NCBI GenBank assembly: GCA_022749895.1
Contig: JAKIWS010000010.1
Location: forward strand, 1 to 50,829
DNA from: Thermoplasmata archaeon
GTDB taxonomy: Archaea > Thermoplasmatota > Thermoplasmata > Lutacidiplasmatales > UBA184
DNA: 50,829 nt
Direction: 5' to 3'
The notes below the pieces were generated by a model, which was not told where the DNA came from, searched no databases, and saw only the letters and a program-made list of their open reading frames with translations. The position numbers and the translations under genes are program-made. Positions 25,853 through 34,380 of the stretch are shown in pieces; within the stretch, counting starts at the first letter, position 1; every line of letters starts with the position of its first letter.

Positions 25853-27100
25853 CTACGTCCCCGTTGTCGGCCCGGGCGGAGGGGATGCCGGGTTCGACGG
25901 CACCATCGAGCTCGCGTGAAAAGCTACCCAGGCCGGATGCCGCAACAGGATGTAGGCCATCGAGGCGGCGTCAGAGTTCCACAGGATGTCGGTGTCCGGC
26001 GTTAATTGCGGCTTGATAGAGACCGTAGGGGACGCGGTCGGATCGACCGTGGGGATGAGGCTTGGGCTCAGAAATTTTGTTCCCGCGGGCAAGTTGCCCC
26101 AACTAACGACCCCCCACTTGTCGACCTGGACGCCGAGAGCTGCATTCGCAGGCTCGAGGCCGAACCCGAGCTCGCCGGGAACCTCCTGAAAGACGAAAAA
26201 GATCCCGTGGGGGTAGTTCGCCGTGTCCCCCGTTCCCACCGCATCTGCGCCTTTAAAGGGCCACGCGTAGAACGTTAGGTCGGGCGGGAGCTGATTCCGG
26301 AACAACGGTTGGATAACGGCCTTTGACGGATCGACGACGAGCTCCGGCAGTCCGGGCGCGGGCGTGGGATTCGGCATCGCAGGGAGCGCGTAAACATGAA
26401 CGTTCGGGTACTGATGGAGAAGATCCCCTCGGAGCAGGAGGAAGAGGTGGGGAGGATTCGAGCCGGTGGGATTCTGGTTCGCACCCAGCGCGCTGCCGAG
26501 GTCCCAGTTCTCGATGCCATCGATATCAAAGAAGGAACTGTAGATCGCGGCCAGGTCCGGGGTGGTTCCGGTGGGTATCGAGGCGAGTTCGGCGGCGATC
26601 GCAGCGGTGGCGTCCCAGAATTGCTGGAAGAACGTCACGCTCTCCTTGATGGGCAGATTGTACCAACGAAGGAGCCGCAGCGCCTCCTGGTTGACTCCCA
26701 CCAGGAACGATTCGATGGCGCGCTGATCGGGCTCCAGCAGCGAGATCGAATTGACCGGGATGTTCCCGACGCCCGGGAGAAGGAAGTCTTGCGAGACCTC
26801 GGCCAAGTACCGACCCATAGGGATGGGGAAGCTTGGGGCGACCGTCAGTGGGTTCAACTGGGCCGCTCCGGTGTTCGCCGGCGGCCAGTTCATTCCACCA
26901 GGAAGGGGAACCAGGGCCTGGGTCCGAGGGACGATCGTATTCTGAGGGAGGAGCCCCTTCATCACGTCCACGGCGAGACTGTCGAGAGTGACGTTGGAGG
27001 CGGGAGGGCCAGCGACCTGGCTCGCCTCGACCTGGGTCCACAACTGTGTAATTCCTTGAAGGGCCTGCAGCTGGGCCACTCCGTTCCCACCCCCCGCCAT
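25853..27100 (-). CDS. 415-aa protein of the DUF6603 cluster
   Basis: The start ATG overlaps the stop of the upstream gene by one base (TGATG), with a good ribosome-binding site gggaggagg before it. Landmarks are FLVGVNQEALRLLRWYNLP...FFQQFWD (about 130-160), HLFLLLRGDLLHQYPNVHVYAL (about 215-236), PLFRNQLPPDLTFYAWPF, HGIFFVFQEVPGELGFGLEP and a C-terminal SMAYILLRHPAWVAFHAS. From memory, the same order of motifs occurs in uncharacterised bacterial proteins; no function is known to me. No signal peptide. Its place between the 558- and 2041-residue proteins, with overlapping stops and starts, suggests a stoichiometric partner of them. Confidence 0.75.
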   Translation of the reverse strand: MAGGGNGVAQLQALQGITQLWTQVEASQVAGPPASNVTLDSLAVDVMKGLLPQNTIVPRTQALVPLPGGMNWPPANTGAAQLNPLTVAPSFPIPMGRYLAEVSQDFLLPGVGNIPVNSISLLEPDQRAIESFLVGVNQEALRLLRWYNLPIKESVTFFQQFWDATAAIAAELASIPTGTTPDLAAIYSSFFDIDGIENWDLGSALGANQNPTGSNPPHLFLLLRGDLLHQYPNVHVYALPAMPNPTPAPGLPELVVDPSKAVIQPLFRNQLPPDLTFYAWPFKGADAVGTGDTANYPHGIFFVFQEVPGELGFGLEPANAALGVQVDKWGVVSWGNLPAGTKFLSPSLIPTVDPTASPTVSIKPQLTPDTDILWNSDAASMAYILLRHPAWVAFHASSMVPSNPASPPPGPTTGT

Positions 27101-28776
27101 CAGCCTCCTCCCAGATTGGAGGCGCCGGTCGCCAGGGCTCCGAGAACACGGGCAGGGGGCACGAGCGTAATCCGGCCGTAGCTCAAGCGTGCGATCACGA
27201 CCTGCGGGCTCGTGCCGAACGTCACGCCCTGTCGCGCCCAGAGCGATCCCGAAGGTCGCATGACTCGACGCGTGGCGGGAGAGACGAACGGAGCGTTGAT
27301 TCCGGCCAGCGGGAGGGCGGCATGGACGGTGATGGTGGTCGGCACGCCCGCGATGGTTGCTCTGAGTCGAAGCTGGCCGTGCACCCCCGCGGTCAGCGCG
27401 ATCTGGGAGGCGGAGGGCAGCCGACCTAGGTGTTTTGAGAGCATGCGCCCCACCACTGCAAACGAGAACTGACTATGGCGAAGCACGTGGTTGGCTTCGC
27501 GAAGTCCCGGATACTGCTGCCAGGCGGCGGCGAGGAGCATGGTGGCATGGCTCTGAACCACTTTGCTCCCGATTCCCGCGAGGCCCCGCCATCGCGGGTC
27601 CAGGTTCAGTTGCGGAAACCAGACGGCCTCGTTCGTGAGGTGCGTTGTCGGCTCGTAGACGAAATCACCCCCGTAGATCGGCGGCGCCACCGCGGGGTCG
27701 GGTCCGGGCCCTCCGGACGTGGCCGGGGTCGCTCCGGATTCTTGGAGCAACGTCTGAACGTTCGTCTGAAAGGTGGCGGCGTGGACGTCGCCGGTGGACG
27801 GCCATTCGGGCGGAGCCCCGCCCAACGGCCGAAGGGCCCCGCCGAGCTGAACGGTCCCGGCGTCGGCCGCGGAGCTCACTCCCCAGGCCGTTCCGGGGTT
27901 CGACACGTCCATGGGCCGCGCGCCGACGGTAACGCCGTGGAGGCCAGTGAGCGGTGTGGGCCGAAGGCGCCGGACCAGGCTCTCAAAGTCGCCGGACGCC
28001 GTCGCCTGAAAGGCGAACGAATAGTAGAACGGGAGTCTCAAGCCCGGTTTCGTGTTCGCGTTCCACGCTGGTCCGGTGGTCGTTGTGCCGGTGGGAAGCG
28101 GGTTTCCGAGACCGACCTGCGCGGTAGCGTCGAAGGCGGGTACGAGGAACGCCGAGTAGGAGGTCCCCTCGCTCAACGCCCGCGGGGAGATTACGCGACT
28201 GAACACCTGACTCGGCGTCTGGTTGAGCAGCGAGCTCAACGGCGAACCCCCTGTGCCTCCCGTAACTTGGACGTGCGCCCATGCCCACGATTCTGATAGG
28301 GGTGGCAAAGCGGTAGGGTCAGTGATCGTGATGGACGGAAGCGGCTGGCTCCCGCTCGCGAGTTGGAACTCGCTGCTCTCCAGGACTAGCAAGGCAACCC
28401 AGGGGAGCAGGCGACCCGCGCTGTCCGGCCCGGCGGGCGTGAATATCCAGGGGAACGACGCATCGCTCAGCTCGACGGCCGCAAGGCGGTTCGACTCGAA
28501 GGACGGCGTTCCGTCCTTCGGCTCTGAACGGATGAACTGGTTGGGATGAACTCCCACCACGTCGCCCGGTCCCACGAGGCTGACCGTTGTGACTGGAGCC
28601 CGCGTCGGGTTGGACGCGCCCGGGAGAGGCTGTCCGGAAAGGTCGATCTCGACCTGGAGCTGGTACCGGAGGGGAACGGCCCCGCCAACCGGAGGGGTGG
28701 TAATGGTCGCCGCAAGCCCTTGGCGGACGAAGCTGTAGAACCCGTAGTTCTCCGACGTAGGGGGTGTCCCGCTCAT
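27100..28776 (-). CDS. 558-aa protein of the DUF6603 cluster
   Basis: The ATG overlaps the TGA of the DUF6603 gene in the four bases ATGA. Recognisable parts are LPWVALLVLE (about 125-135), the stretch PPIYGGDFVYEP and AVWFPQLNLDPRWRGLAGIGSKVVQSHATMLLAAAWQQ (about 385-425). The last resembles a conserved 'LNLDPR...AAGLGTRVVQ' segment that I recall from uncharacterised bacterial proteins in similar clusters (not verified). It is otherwise rich in beta-strand and Pro/Gly. There is no signal peptide or membrane helix. Function unknown. Confidence 0.75.
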   Translation of the reverse strand: MSGTPPTSENYGFYSFVRQGLAATITTPPVGGAVPLRYQLQVEIDLSGQPLPGASNPTRAPVTTVSLVGPGDVVGVHPNQFIRSEPKDGTPSFESNRLAAVELSDASFPWIFTPAGPDSAGRLLPWVALLVLESSEFQLASGSQPLPSITITDPTALPPLSESWAWAHVQVTGGTGGSPLSSLLNQTPSQVFSRVISPRALSEGTSYSAFLVPAFDATAQVGLGNPLPTGTTTTGPAWNANTKPGLRLPFYYSFAFQATASGDFESLVRRLRPTPLTGLHGVTVGARPMDVSNPGTAWGVSSAADAGTVQLGGALRPLGGAPPEWPSTGDVHAATFQTNVQTLLQESGATPATSGGPGPDPAVAPPIYGGDFVYEPTTHLTNEAVWFPQLNLDPRWRGLAGIGSKVVQSHATMLLAAAWQQYPGLREANHVLRHSQFSFAVVGRMLSKHLGRLPSASQIALTAGVHGQLRLRATIAGVPTTITVHAALPLAGINAPFVSPATRRVMRPSGSLWARQGVTFGTSPQVVIARLSYGRITLVPPARVLGALATGASNLGGG

Positions 28777-31700
28777 GTGCGACCCGCGGCGTAACTGGCG
28801 CTCACTTGGAGCGTCCCACTCTCCTGAGGGTGGACGGCGAGGTAGGCCCCCAGCTGAGCCTCGGCGCCCACTCGGGTCGTGGCGACCCTCGTGATGTCCG
28901 AACGGCGAGTCGCGGTCGCGGTGTCGGTGACCAAAAACCCCGGCGGAGTTGGAAGGAAGCTCGCTCCGCTCGTGGACTGACCGAACTGCAACGTACCGGA
29001 TCGTTGGCCGGGGGCGGTTGCGGCTCCGCCGAGCCGTGCAAATTGCACGACCTGCTGGGCGCTGAGGGCCATCAGAGGCATCATCGCAGGCTCGATCGCG
29101 ACGAGGACGCTAGGGAACAGGGGGTCCCCGACGTAGTAGGGGTCGTAGGTGAGGGTGGCAGGTTGGTATGAGCCGACGGAAAAGCCGTCCGAGCCGAACG
29201 CGATCCCGCTGTTCATCGGTTCAAAGGGGGGCTTCGACACCTTGTCCGCGTCGCTAAGGTTTTGGAACTGCCCTCGGGCGAACGAATCCTGTTGGACGAC
29301 AGTGTTCGGGACCGTGGACGTCCCGACCTTCACCGCGGTGATCGTGGCCTGGGAGACGTCGCCGAGGGGAGCTCCTTCGACGGTGTCCAGAAGCGTGTCC
29401 AGGGGAGCGTGCTTCTGCCGAAAGACGAGGCTTCCGGTGGGATGGACGAGGAGCGGGGTCGACCCCGAGGTCGGCTGCCCTAGCGCAGGAGCTGCGGAGT
29501 TCGCGAAGGTGAATCCCGTCTCGACTCCCGTAGGTAGTACGGCAGCCCAGTTGCGCGAGTCCTGTACGGCACCGTTCAGGATGTCGAGGAGTATGACCGC
29601 CGGTATAGTGACGACCGACGCGGGGTCACCGAACGTAGCGTCCTTCTGGAAGTGGACGGGGACGCCAAGGATGTCGAATGTAGCGTCGGCATGGGCATGG
29701 AAAGGCCCTGGGCCCTCGAGGGATACGTGTACGGAGACGGAGAAGAGGGTCGTGTTTCCTTGGAGTACCTCGAGCGAGCCGTAAATCTCCACGATAAAGT
29801 GAATGGAAGGTTTGGTCGTGACAAGCGCGTCAAACCCGAGATTTCCCTTGATGGTGAAACCGTCGGCGCTTACGTCGAGGAGGAATTCGGCCCCCGCTTG
29901 AACCGAGTTGGAGGCCGAGGCGATGTACGACTGGAGCGAGAGCGAACAACTGCTCTGTGCAAGTCCGATCGATACGCGCTGAAGGGCGGGAAAGTTTGGC
30001 GGTGCCTGGAAGCCCGGATAGAAGCCGCCCGCCGACGCAGCGAAGCTGGAATCGGTTCCCCACGTGAGGACGAGCGCAAACTGGCCAGCGAGCGCGAATC
30101 CTGCGATCTGGGAGTCGTAGATTTCAGCGTAGATGGAGAGAATCTTCTTGCCGAAGTCGACGGTGCCGACGATCTCGAGCTGGATCAGCACGATGTCGGG
30201 TTTCGAGCCGTCTAGCGTTGGGAAGCCGACCCGAAGTTGGCCGATGAGGGCTAGGCGGATCGGTTCCGGTACCTCGAGGATAAGGCCTATCTCGGCTTGG
30301 ACGATCTGCGGGGTCCCCCACCCGATCTCGACGATCGGGCCGAAGACGAAGCGCCCCAAGGCCACCGGAAAGATCGTGCCGACCTCGCTAACGATCTGGG
30401 GGGCGTGCGCGATCGGGTCCTCCGGGAACAGGATATCGTCGAGGCTGTGGCTCTTGACGGCGGCTTGGAGAGCGTCCAGCGCCATCGTCCTGTTGATGCC
30501 CATGAGGCCCCCGAGGCCGGTTAGTGTGAACCCGAAGCCCAGCTGGATAGGAGGAAACTGGGCCGTGACGATCAGGAGAAGTGAGTATCCCTGCTGACCG
30601 TTCGGAAGACGGGTATCTAGTATGCCGATGACAGTGACCTGAACAGTTAGGACCGGGACATCGATTCCTAGCTCCAGGATGCCGCTGTACTCGCCTGACG
30701 TGGCGTCGTACCCGACATACCCGCCACCCGAAACGGCGACGGCGTCGACCGCGAACCCAAGCCCGTCGGGCGGCCTGAAGGCCAAGCCTATCGGCAGGGC
30801 GTTCGCCGGTTTCGAACTTCCGCCGCTGGCGAGCTGGGATCGAAGCACAACGCTCAGGCCGACCTTATCGATGGTCGCGGAGATAGGTCCCAAGACGAAG
30901 CCGCCGCTCACGGCTAGCGATAGGGTGAGGCCCGTCCCGTCGGCACCCAGGCCGATAGTAATTGAGTCGAGAGAGACCGGACCGAGAGTTTGGTGGATTG
31001 CTATGTTTATCTCGATCGATCCACTTCCGCTAAAATGGAGCCCTGATTTTGACGACCATATTACGCCAAGATTCGCGAACTTGACGGTCTGATTCAATGT
31101 ACCCAATACGCTTGAGATGAAGGAATCGGAGTCCGGATCACCAAAATTGATGTTAATCTGGGCATTCTTGGTTCCTAGGCTCAGCACCACCTCAGGATTT
31201 CCGCCAGGATCAACTACTTGGATGGAGCAAGTCAGGTCCGAGATTCGGAGTGCATTGGATTGGTCGCCACCGAACAAGTAGATCGATCGTGAAACGTCCG
31301 ACGGGGTGTAGGCTGCTACAAGGCCCAGTGGCTTCGATCCGTCCAGCACGAAATCTGTCGCTACCTTGATTGCTCCTCCGGGGCGAAATTCCAACCCTCC
31401 GAACCACGCTGCAGTGGGAAGCCCGATCAGAGTAACTGACCACTCGCCAAATGTCGCCCCTGTTGGGACCCCGTTCGCGATAGCGAGCAAGGCCACTCCT
31501 ACCGGCGCTCCCGTGCCGTCGCCGACGGGAATCGGAAGGGCAGATAGCGAAAGAACGTCTGTTGTGGCGCTAATCGTGTCCGAGACAAGGACTGGCAAGC
31601 TGAGCTGCTTAACCAAGGAGGTGTTTGCGTTTGCCGGGGCGTAGTACTTTTGGAGCAGCGTCGGGTCGGGTGTGCCAATGGTTGAGGCTACCCCGAAGAC

Positions 31701-32342
31701 GGCCAGGAGATCGGAAAGAATCTGGAGGAAGGCTCCAGGATCAAAGGACGATCCGCCCCACGCATAGACGTCGCTTAGAAGCTTCCGAGGGTTTACGACC
31801 AGAGCCACACGTTCAAGGTGGATCTTTGTCTCGACGTAGTTCACTCGACCTGCAGCCCCAGCGACGTCTACGGACCGGCTCTGAATGATCCCGACCGCAT
31901 GCAACACGGCATGCAGCCAGGGCAGGTCCGACCTGAGGCGGTCATCGACCAGGTTCCCGAGGAGATTCTCAGCGAACTTTCCCCAGTCGAAATTGGGGTC
32001 ATTGAAGGGTGGAACAGTGGAAAGGGAAGGGTCACCGCTCAGGGTGGAAATGCTGGAGACAATCTGTACGATCTCCTGAAGGAGGCTGCGGACATCGTCA
32101 GGAGTCAGGTCCGAGCCCGAAGAGATGCTCGAGGAAACGGTGGCAATTATCGCGGAAATGTCCTTTACATCGACGAGGGTTTGAAGGGCCGTTAGATCGG
32201 TAGAAGTAAGATCAGGCACAGCCCATCCTTGTCGCCGCAGATTGGACGTGAATATTCCGGGAGTCGCGAGTGAGTCCGCGAGACCAGCGAGACAATCAAC
32301 GAGATGGGTCGCGAGCGCTGAGAAGAACTCTCGACCGGGCAA
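28773..32342 (-). CDS. DUF6603-type protein, first gene of the cluster
   Basis: A 1189-residue protein. The N-terminal third is helical (FFSALATHLVDCLAGLADSL; repeated Ser/Thr-rich helices to about 130). The core (about 430-900) is a long series of amphipathic beta-strands such as SGSIEINIAIHQTLGPVSLDSITIGLG, IQLGFGFTLTGLGGLMGINR and FAGFALAGQFALVLTWG-like stretches, which I recognise as DUF6603. The alternating strands would suit an extended beta-structure with a hydrophobic groove. That is only an inference, but it would fit a lipid role given the acyltransferase gene next door. The start TTG 32342 follows a TATA box by a short leader. The 5' half is AT-richer than the 3' half. Confidence 0.75.
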   Translation of the reverse strand: MPGREFFSALATHLVDCLAGLADSLATPGIFTSNLRRQGWAVPDLTSTDLTALQTLVDVKDISAIIATVSSSISSGSDLTPDDVRSLLQEIVQIVSSISTLSGDPSLSTVPPFNDPNFDWGKFAENLLGNLVDDRLRSDLPWLHAVLHAVGIIQSRSVDVAGAAGRVNYVETKIHLERVALVVNPRKLLSDVYAWGGSSFDPGAFLQILSDLLAVFGVASTIGTPDPTLLQKYYAPANANTSLVKQLSLPVLVSDTISATTDVLSLSALPIPVGDGTGAPVGVALLAIANGVPTGATFGEWSVTLIGLPTAAWFGGLEFRPGGAIKVATDFVLDGSKPLGLVAAYTPSDVSRSIYLFGGDQSNALRISDLTCSIQVVDPGGNPEVVLSLGTKNAQININFGDPDSDSFISSVLGTLNQTVKFANLGVIWSSKSGLHFSGSGSIEINIAIHQTLGPVSLDSITIGLGADGTGLTLSLAVSGGFVLGPISATIDKVGLSVVLRSQLASGGSSKPANALPIGLAFRPPDGLGFAVDAVAVSGGGYVGYDATSGEYSGILELGIDVPVLTVQVTVIGILDTRLPNGQQGYSLLLIVTAQFPPIQLGFGFTLTGLGGLMGINRTMALDALQAAVKSHSLDDILFPEDPIAHAPQIVSEVGTIFPVALGRFVFGPIVEIGWGTPQIVQAEIGLILEVPEPIRLALIGQLRVGFPTLDGSKPDIVLIQLEIVGTVDFGKKILSIYAEIYDSQIAGFALAGQFALVLTWGTDSSFAASAGGFYPGFQAPPNFPALQRVSIGLAQSSCSLSLQSYIASASNSVQAGAEFLLDVSADGFTIKGNLGFDALVTTKPSIHFIVEIYGSLEVLQGNTTLFSVSVHVSLEGPGPFHAHADATFDILGVPVHFQKDATFGDPASVVTIPAVILLDILNGAVQDSRNWAAVLPTGVETGFTFANSAAPALGQPTSGSTPLLVHPTGSLVFRQKHAPLDTLLDTVEGAPLGDVSQATITAVKVGTSTVPNTVVQQDSFARGQFQNLSDADKVSKPPFEPMNSGIAFGSDGFSVGSYQPATLTYDPYYVGDPLFPSVLVAIEPAMMPLMALSAQQVVQFARLGGAATAPGQRSGTLQFGQSTSGASFLPTPPGFLVTDTATATRRSDITRVATTRVGAEAQLGAYLAVHPQESGTLQVSASYAAGRT

Positions 32343-32373
32343 TCCCAGCGCTTCCTGGGGAGGGACCGTGTGG

Positions 32374-32392
32374 TAGTATATAGATACCTTTT
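32374..32392 (-). promoter_or_regulatory. TATA box and upstream element of the DUF6603 cluster
   Basis: Read leftward this is aaaaggtatctatatacta, the clearest archaeal promoter in the window. Transcription would begin near 32350, just before the TTG at 32342, and probably covers all five genes down to 17794, since no gap in the cluster exceeds 2 bases. Confidence 0.6.
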
Positions 32393-32638
32393 CTGATTCA
32401 GGACCATGTCCCCGCGGGTGGGCGTTGAGCAGCGTAACTCTTCCGTCTTGGGATGCTCGGGCTGGTGCACTGGTTTGCCTGGCGGGTGGTAGGGCGGGCG
32501 GTGCGCGAAAACGGCGTCCTGGTGGCTGAAGGCTTTCGCATGCCGTTATCGTTAGGATGTGCAGTTTGAAATCTACAAACTACCACCCTCCGATCTGTGG
32601 TGGGGGGTAGCGCACAGTACCGGGAGGTTCGAGGTCCC

Positions 32639-33820
32639 ATGGCGGTTGCAGCATCGAACGTAGTTGTACTCGTACCCGGACTCGGAGGGGCGAACCTAAC
32701 TCAGGGAACTAGGAAACTCTGGTTTAGCTTTTCAGTCAATAACGACGCTATTGGCGGGTTCAACCCAGACCCCACGTATGGCGCAGTTCCCAAACAAGTG
32801 CTCACTTCGGGCAGTCTCTCCTTGACGATTCCTACCGTTGATGGGCTCGGTGTGGATATCGCGATAGTTTACCCGGAAATCAAGCGGTATCTGAAGCAAA
32901 AGGGATTCACGATAGTGGAGGGGCGAGATTGGGATAACGCGAGTTGGACCCCACCGTCAGCAAGTTCCATCTATTTCGAATTCCTCTACGATTGGCGCTA
33001 TGATTCTCGGCAGACCGCGTTAGAACTTCAGCGATTCCTTGCGAACGTCGTTGCTCAAAATTATCCAAGCGCCAACATTCATTTGATTTCGTACAGCACG
33101 GGCGGATTGGTCAGCCGATACTATCTGTCACAAGCTGGGGCGGGAAGTTCGAACATTAAGACGCATTTCTTGCTAGGCGTACCTAACCATGGGGCACCCA
33201 AAGCCTACCGCATCCTGAGGACAGGCGTAGGGTTCATGGGCCCACATTTCCCGCTAAACCGATTTCCGATTGGGCAGGGTGCTTTAGCCCACCACCTACC
33301 CTCGGTGTACCAATTGTTGCCAAGTGACCAGTATGACAACTATGGGTATCCCTCACTGGTTCATTTCATGGGCAAGACTGAGCCGAAAGTCCAGAATTGC
33401 TATCTGTCCGAGAAATCGAGTATCTTCGCGAGTGGAATCGCGCTCGCGTACTACGCTCTGGACTATGTGCCGGGGGCAACTCCCGCTGCTCAAGATCCCC
33501 TGGCGAAGACTTTGATTGAGAACGCACTAGCGTTTCACGCTGCACTTGGCAAGTCCACATTCCTTCCCAACGGGAAGAGCTATGCCGTCTACTCGGACAA
33601 TCAGCCCACTCTAGCTTACGTAGACTTCTCAGCTTCCAAACCCGGTTCGGGTTCTCCTCAATTGCTTCCGATTGGAGACGGTACGGTGCCGGCCCAGAGC
33701 GTGATCGACCTCGACGGGCTGGAGGAGGTTAAGAAAGTTGACAATGTCGGTCACGTCAAGCTGCCCGGCAACGCAGCAGTCCTCGACTACATCTACAATA
33801 CAATCAAGCCATTCCTGTGA
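32639..33820 (+). CDS. LCAT/PDAT-like alpha/beta-hydrolase (acyltransferase or phospholipase)
   Basis: A 393-residue protein of the lecithin:cholesterol acyltransferase family. VVVLVPGLGGANL forms the oxyanion-hole loop, FEFLYDWRYDSRQ is the family's YDWR motif, ISYSTGGLVSRYYL carries the nucleophile serine, GVPNHGAPKAYRIL is the conserved block after it, IGDGTVPAQSV supplies the catalytic Asp and VGHVKLPGN the His. The catalytic triad is complete. It has no signal peptide and begins almost directly with the first strand, so it may be cytosolic. ATG 32639 was preferred over GTG 32597 because it has gggaggttcg before it. It is divergent from the DUF6603 gene and clearly lower in G+C than the flanks. 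Its substrate is probably a membrane or storage lipid. Confidence 0.82.
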   Translation: MAVAASNVVVLVPGLGGANLTQGTRKLWFSFSVNNDAIGGFNPDPTYGAVPKQVLTSGSLSLTIPTVDGLGVDIAIVYPEIKRYLKQKGFTIVEGRDWDNASWTPPSASSIYFEFLYDWRYDSRQTALELQRFLANVVAQNYPSANIHLISYSTGGLVSRYYLSQAGAGSSNIKTHFLLGVPNHGAPKAYRILRTGVGFMGPHFPLNRFPIGQGALAHHLPSVYQLLPSDQYDNYGYPSLVHFMGKTEPKVQNCYLSEKSSIFASGIALAYYALDYVPGATPAAQDPLAKTLIENALAFHAALGKSTFLPNGKSYAVYSDNQPTLAYVDFSASKPGSGSPQLLPIGDGTVPAQSVIDLDGLEEVKKVDNVGHVKLPGNAAVLDYIYNTIKPFL

Positions 33821-33885
33821 TGAGCGCGGTGTCGTTTCTCCGAATACAGAGAACTTCACGTCAGTAACCCATCGCGCGGCAACCC

Positions 33886-34161
33886 TCACTGGGCTCCAAC
33901 CGGAGAATTTTGGGTCGTTTCGAGCAGTTGCTGTCTCGCCGGATCCGAGGGAGGGCATGGCAAGGAAGTTCGAATTCGCAACTCGCCGACCTCGCCCCGA
34001 CGAGCCTTCACGAATCCGAGGATGGCAGCCCTTTCCGCTTTTCCAATCGGAAGACCTTCCTTCCCGATGGGCTGGCCCGACGCGAGCGCGCTCAGGCGGT
34101 TCTCGACGTATCCCTCGACCCCGTGGACGTCGGCAAACTCGTCGTTGTGCTTGCGTAGCAC
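33886..34161 (-). pseudogene. Fragment resembling the N-terminal domain of an archaeal tyrosine recombinase
   Basis: The leftward frame, open back to a stop at 34198-34200, encodes a protein-like stretch: VLRKHNDEFADVHGVEGYVENRLSAL...LPIGKAERAAILGFVKARRGEVGEL. The pattern 'pIgkaeRaaIlgFv' resembles the helical core-binding domain of archaeal XerA-like integrases. After about 60 residues the sequence loses this character, and no catalytic domain with R...HxxR...Y is found. It sits 40 bases inside repeat copy C, where an integrase gene would be expected at the end of an element. The family call is from memory of the pattern and is tentative. Confidence 0.35.
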
Positions 34162-34203
34162 GCTCGAGAGAAGCCTCGTGTAGGATCTGAACCTTAGTTA
34201 GGT

Positions 34204-34238
34204 GTCGGGGGGGTGCATTGACGAATAGTTCGAATCCC
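34204..34238 (+). repeat. Direct repeat copy C, right end of the island
   Basis: It is identical to copy B (16246-16280) except for one base (gaatag for gaaaag). It lies in the same orientation and marks the right border of the 18-kb segment. Confidence 0.85.
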
Positions 34239-34380
34239 TGTTGCAGGAGAATTCGGGCCCCCCGCATCGACGTTTGGATTGTGCCCTCTCCTACTCGCGG
34301 ACGATGGGAGCCAGGCGGGGTATGTGCCACGCAAGTTCTTCCGCTCGAGGGGGCCTCGGCCCCCTCGAGAGAGCCGCACC

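Larger units (their letters stand above)
16246..34238. mobile_element. Putative integrated element bounded by 35-bp direct repeats
   Basis: About 18 kb lie between repeat copies B and C. Inside are two small genes, the five-gene DUF6603 cluster, the LCAT-like gene and, next to the right repeat, a fragment resembling a tyrosine recombinase N-terminus. Base composition differs from the flanks: one 60-base line in the LCAT-like gene (32701-32760) is about 45% G+C and one in the 5' half of the DUF6603 gene (31021-31080) about 48%. A line in the left flank (10021-10080) is about 65%. Repeats at both ends, foreign composition and a recombinase relic fit a decayed integrative element. No intact integrase, relaxase or replication gene is seen, so it may no longer be mobile. 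Confidence 0.5.

Noticed and set aside
17794-32342. The large cluster as a contractile injection system or phage tail
   Set aside because: No sheath, tube, baseplate-wedge, LysM spike or AAA+ ATPase gene with recognisable motifs is present in the cluster.
15358-34238. The three direct repeats as part of a CRISPR array
   Set aside because: The copies are separated by 0.9 and 18 kb and differ from each other, with no regular spacers and no cas genes.
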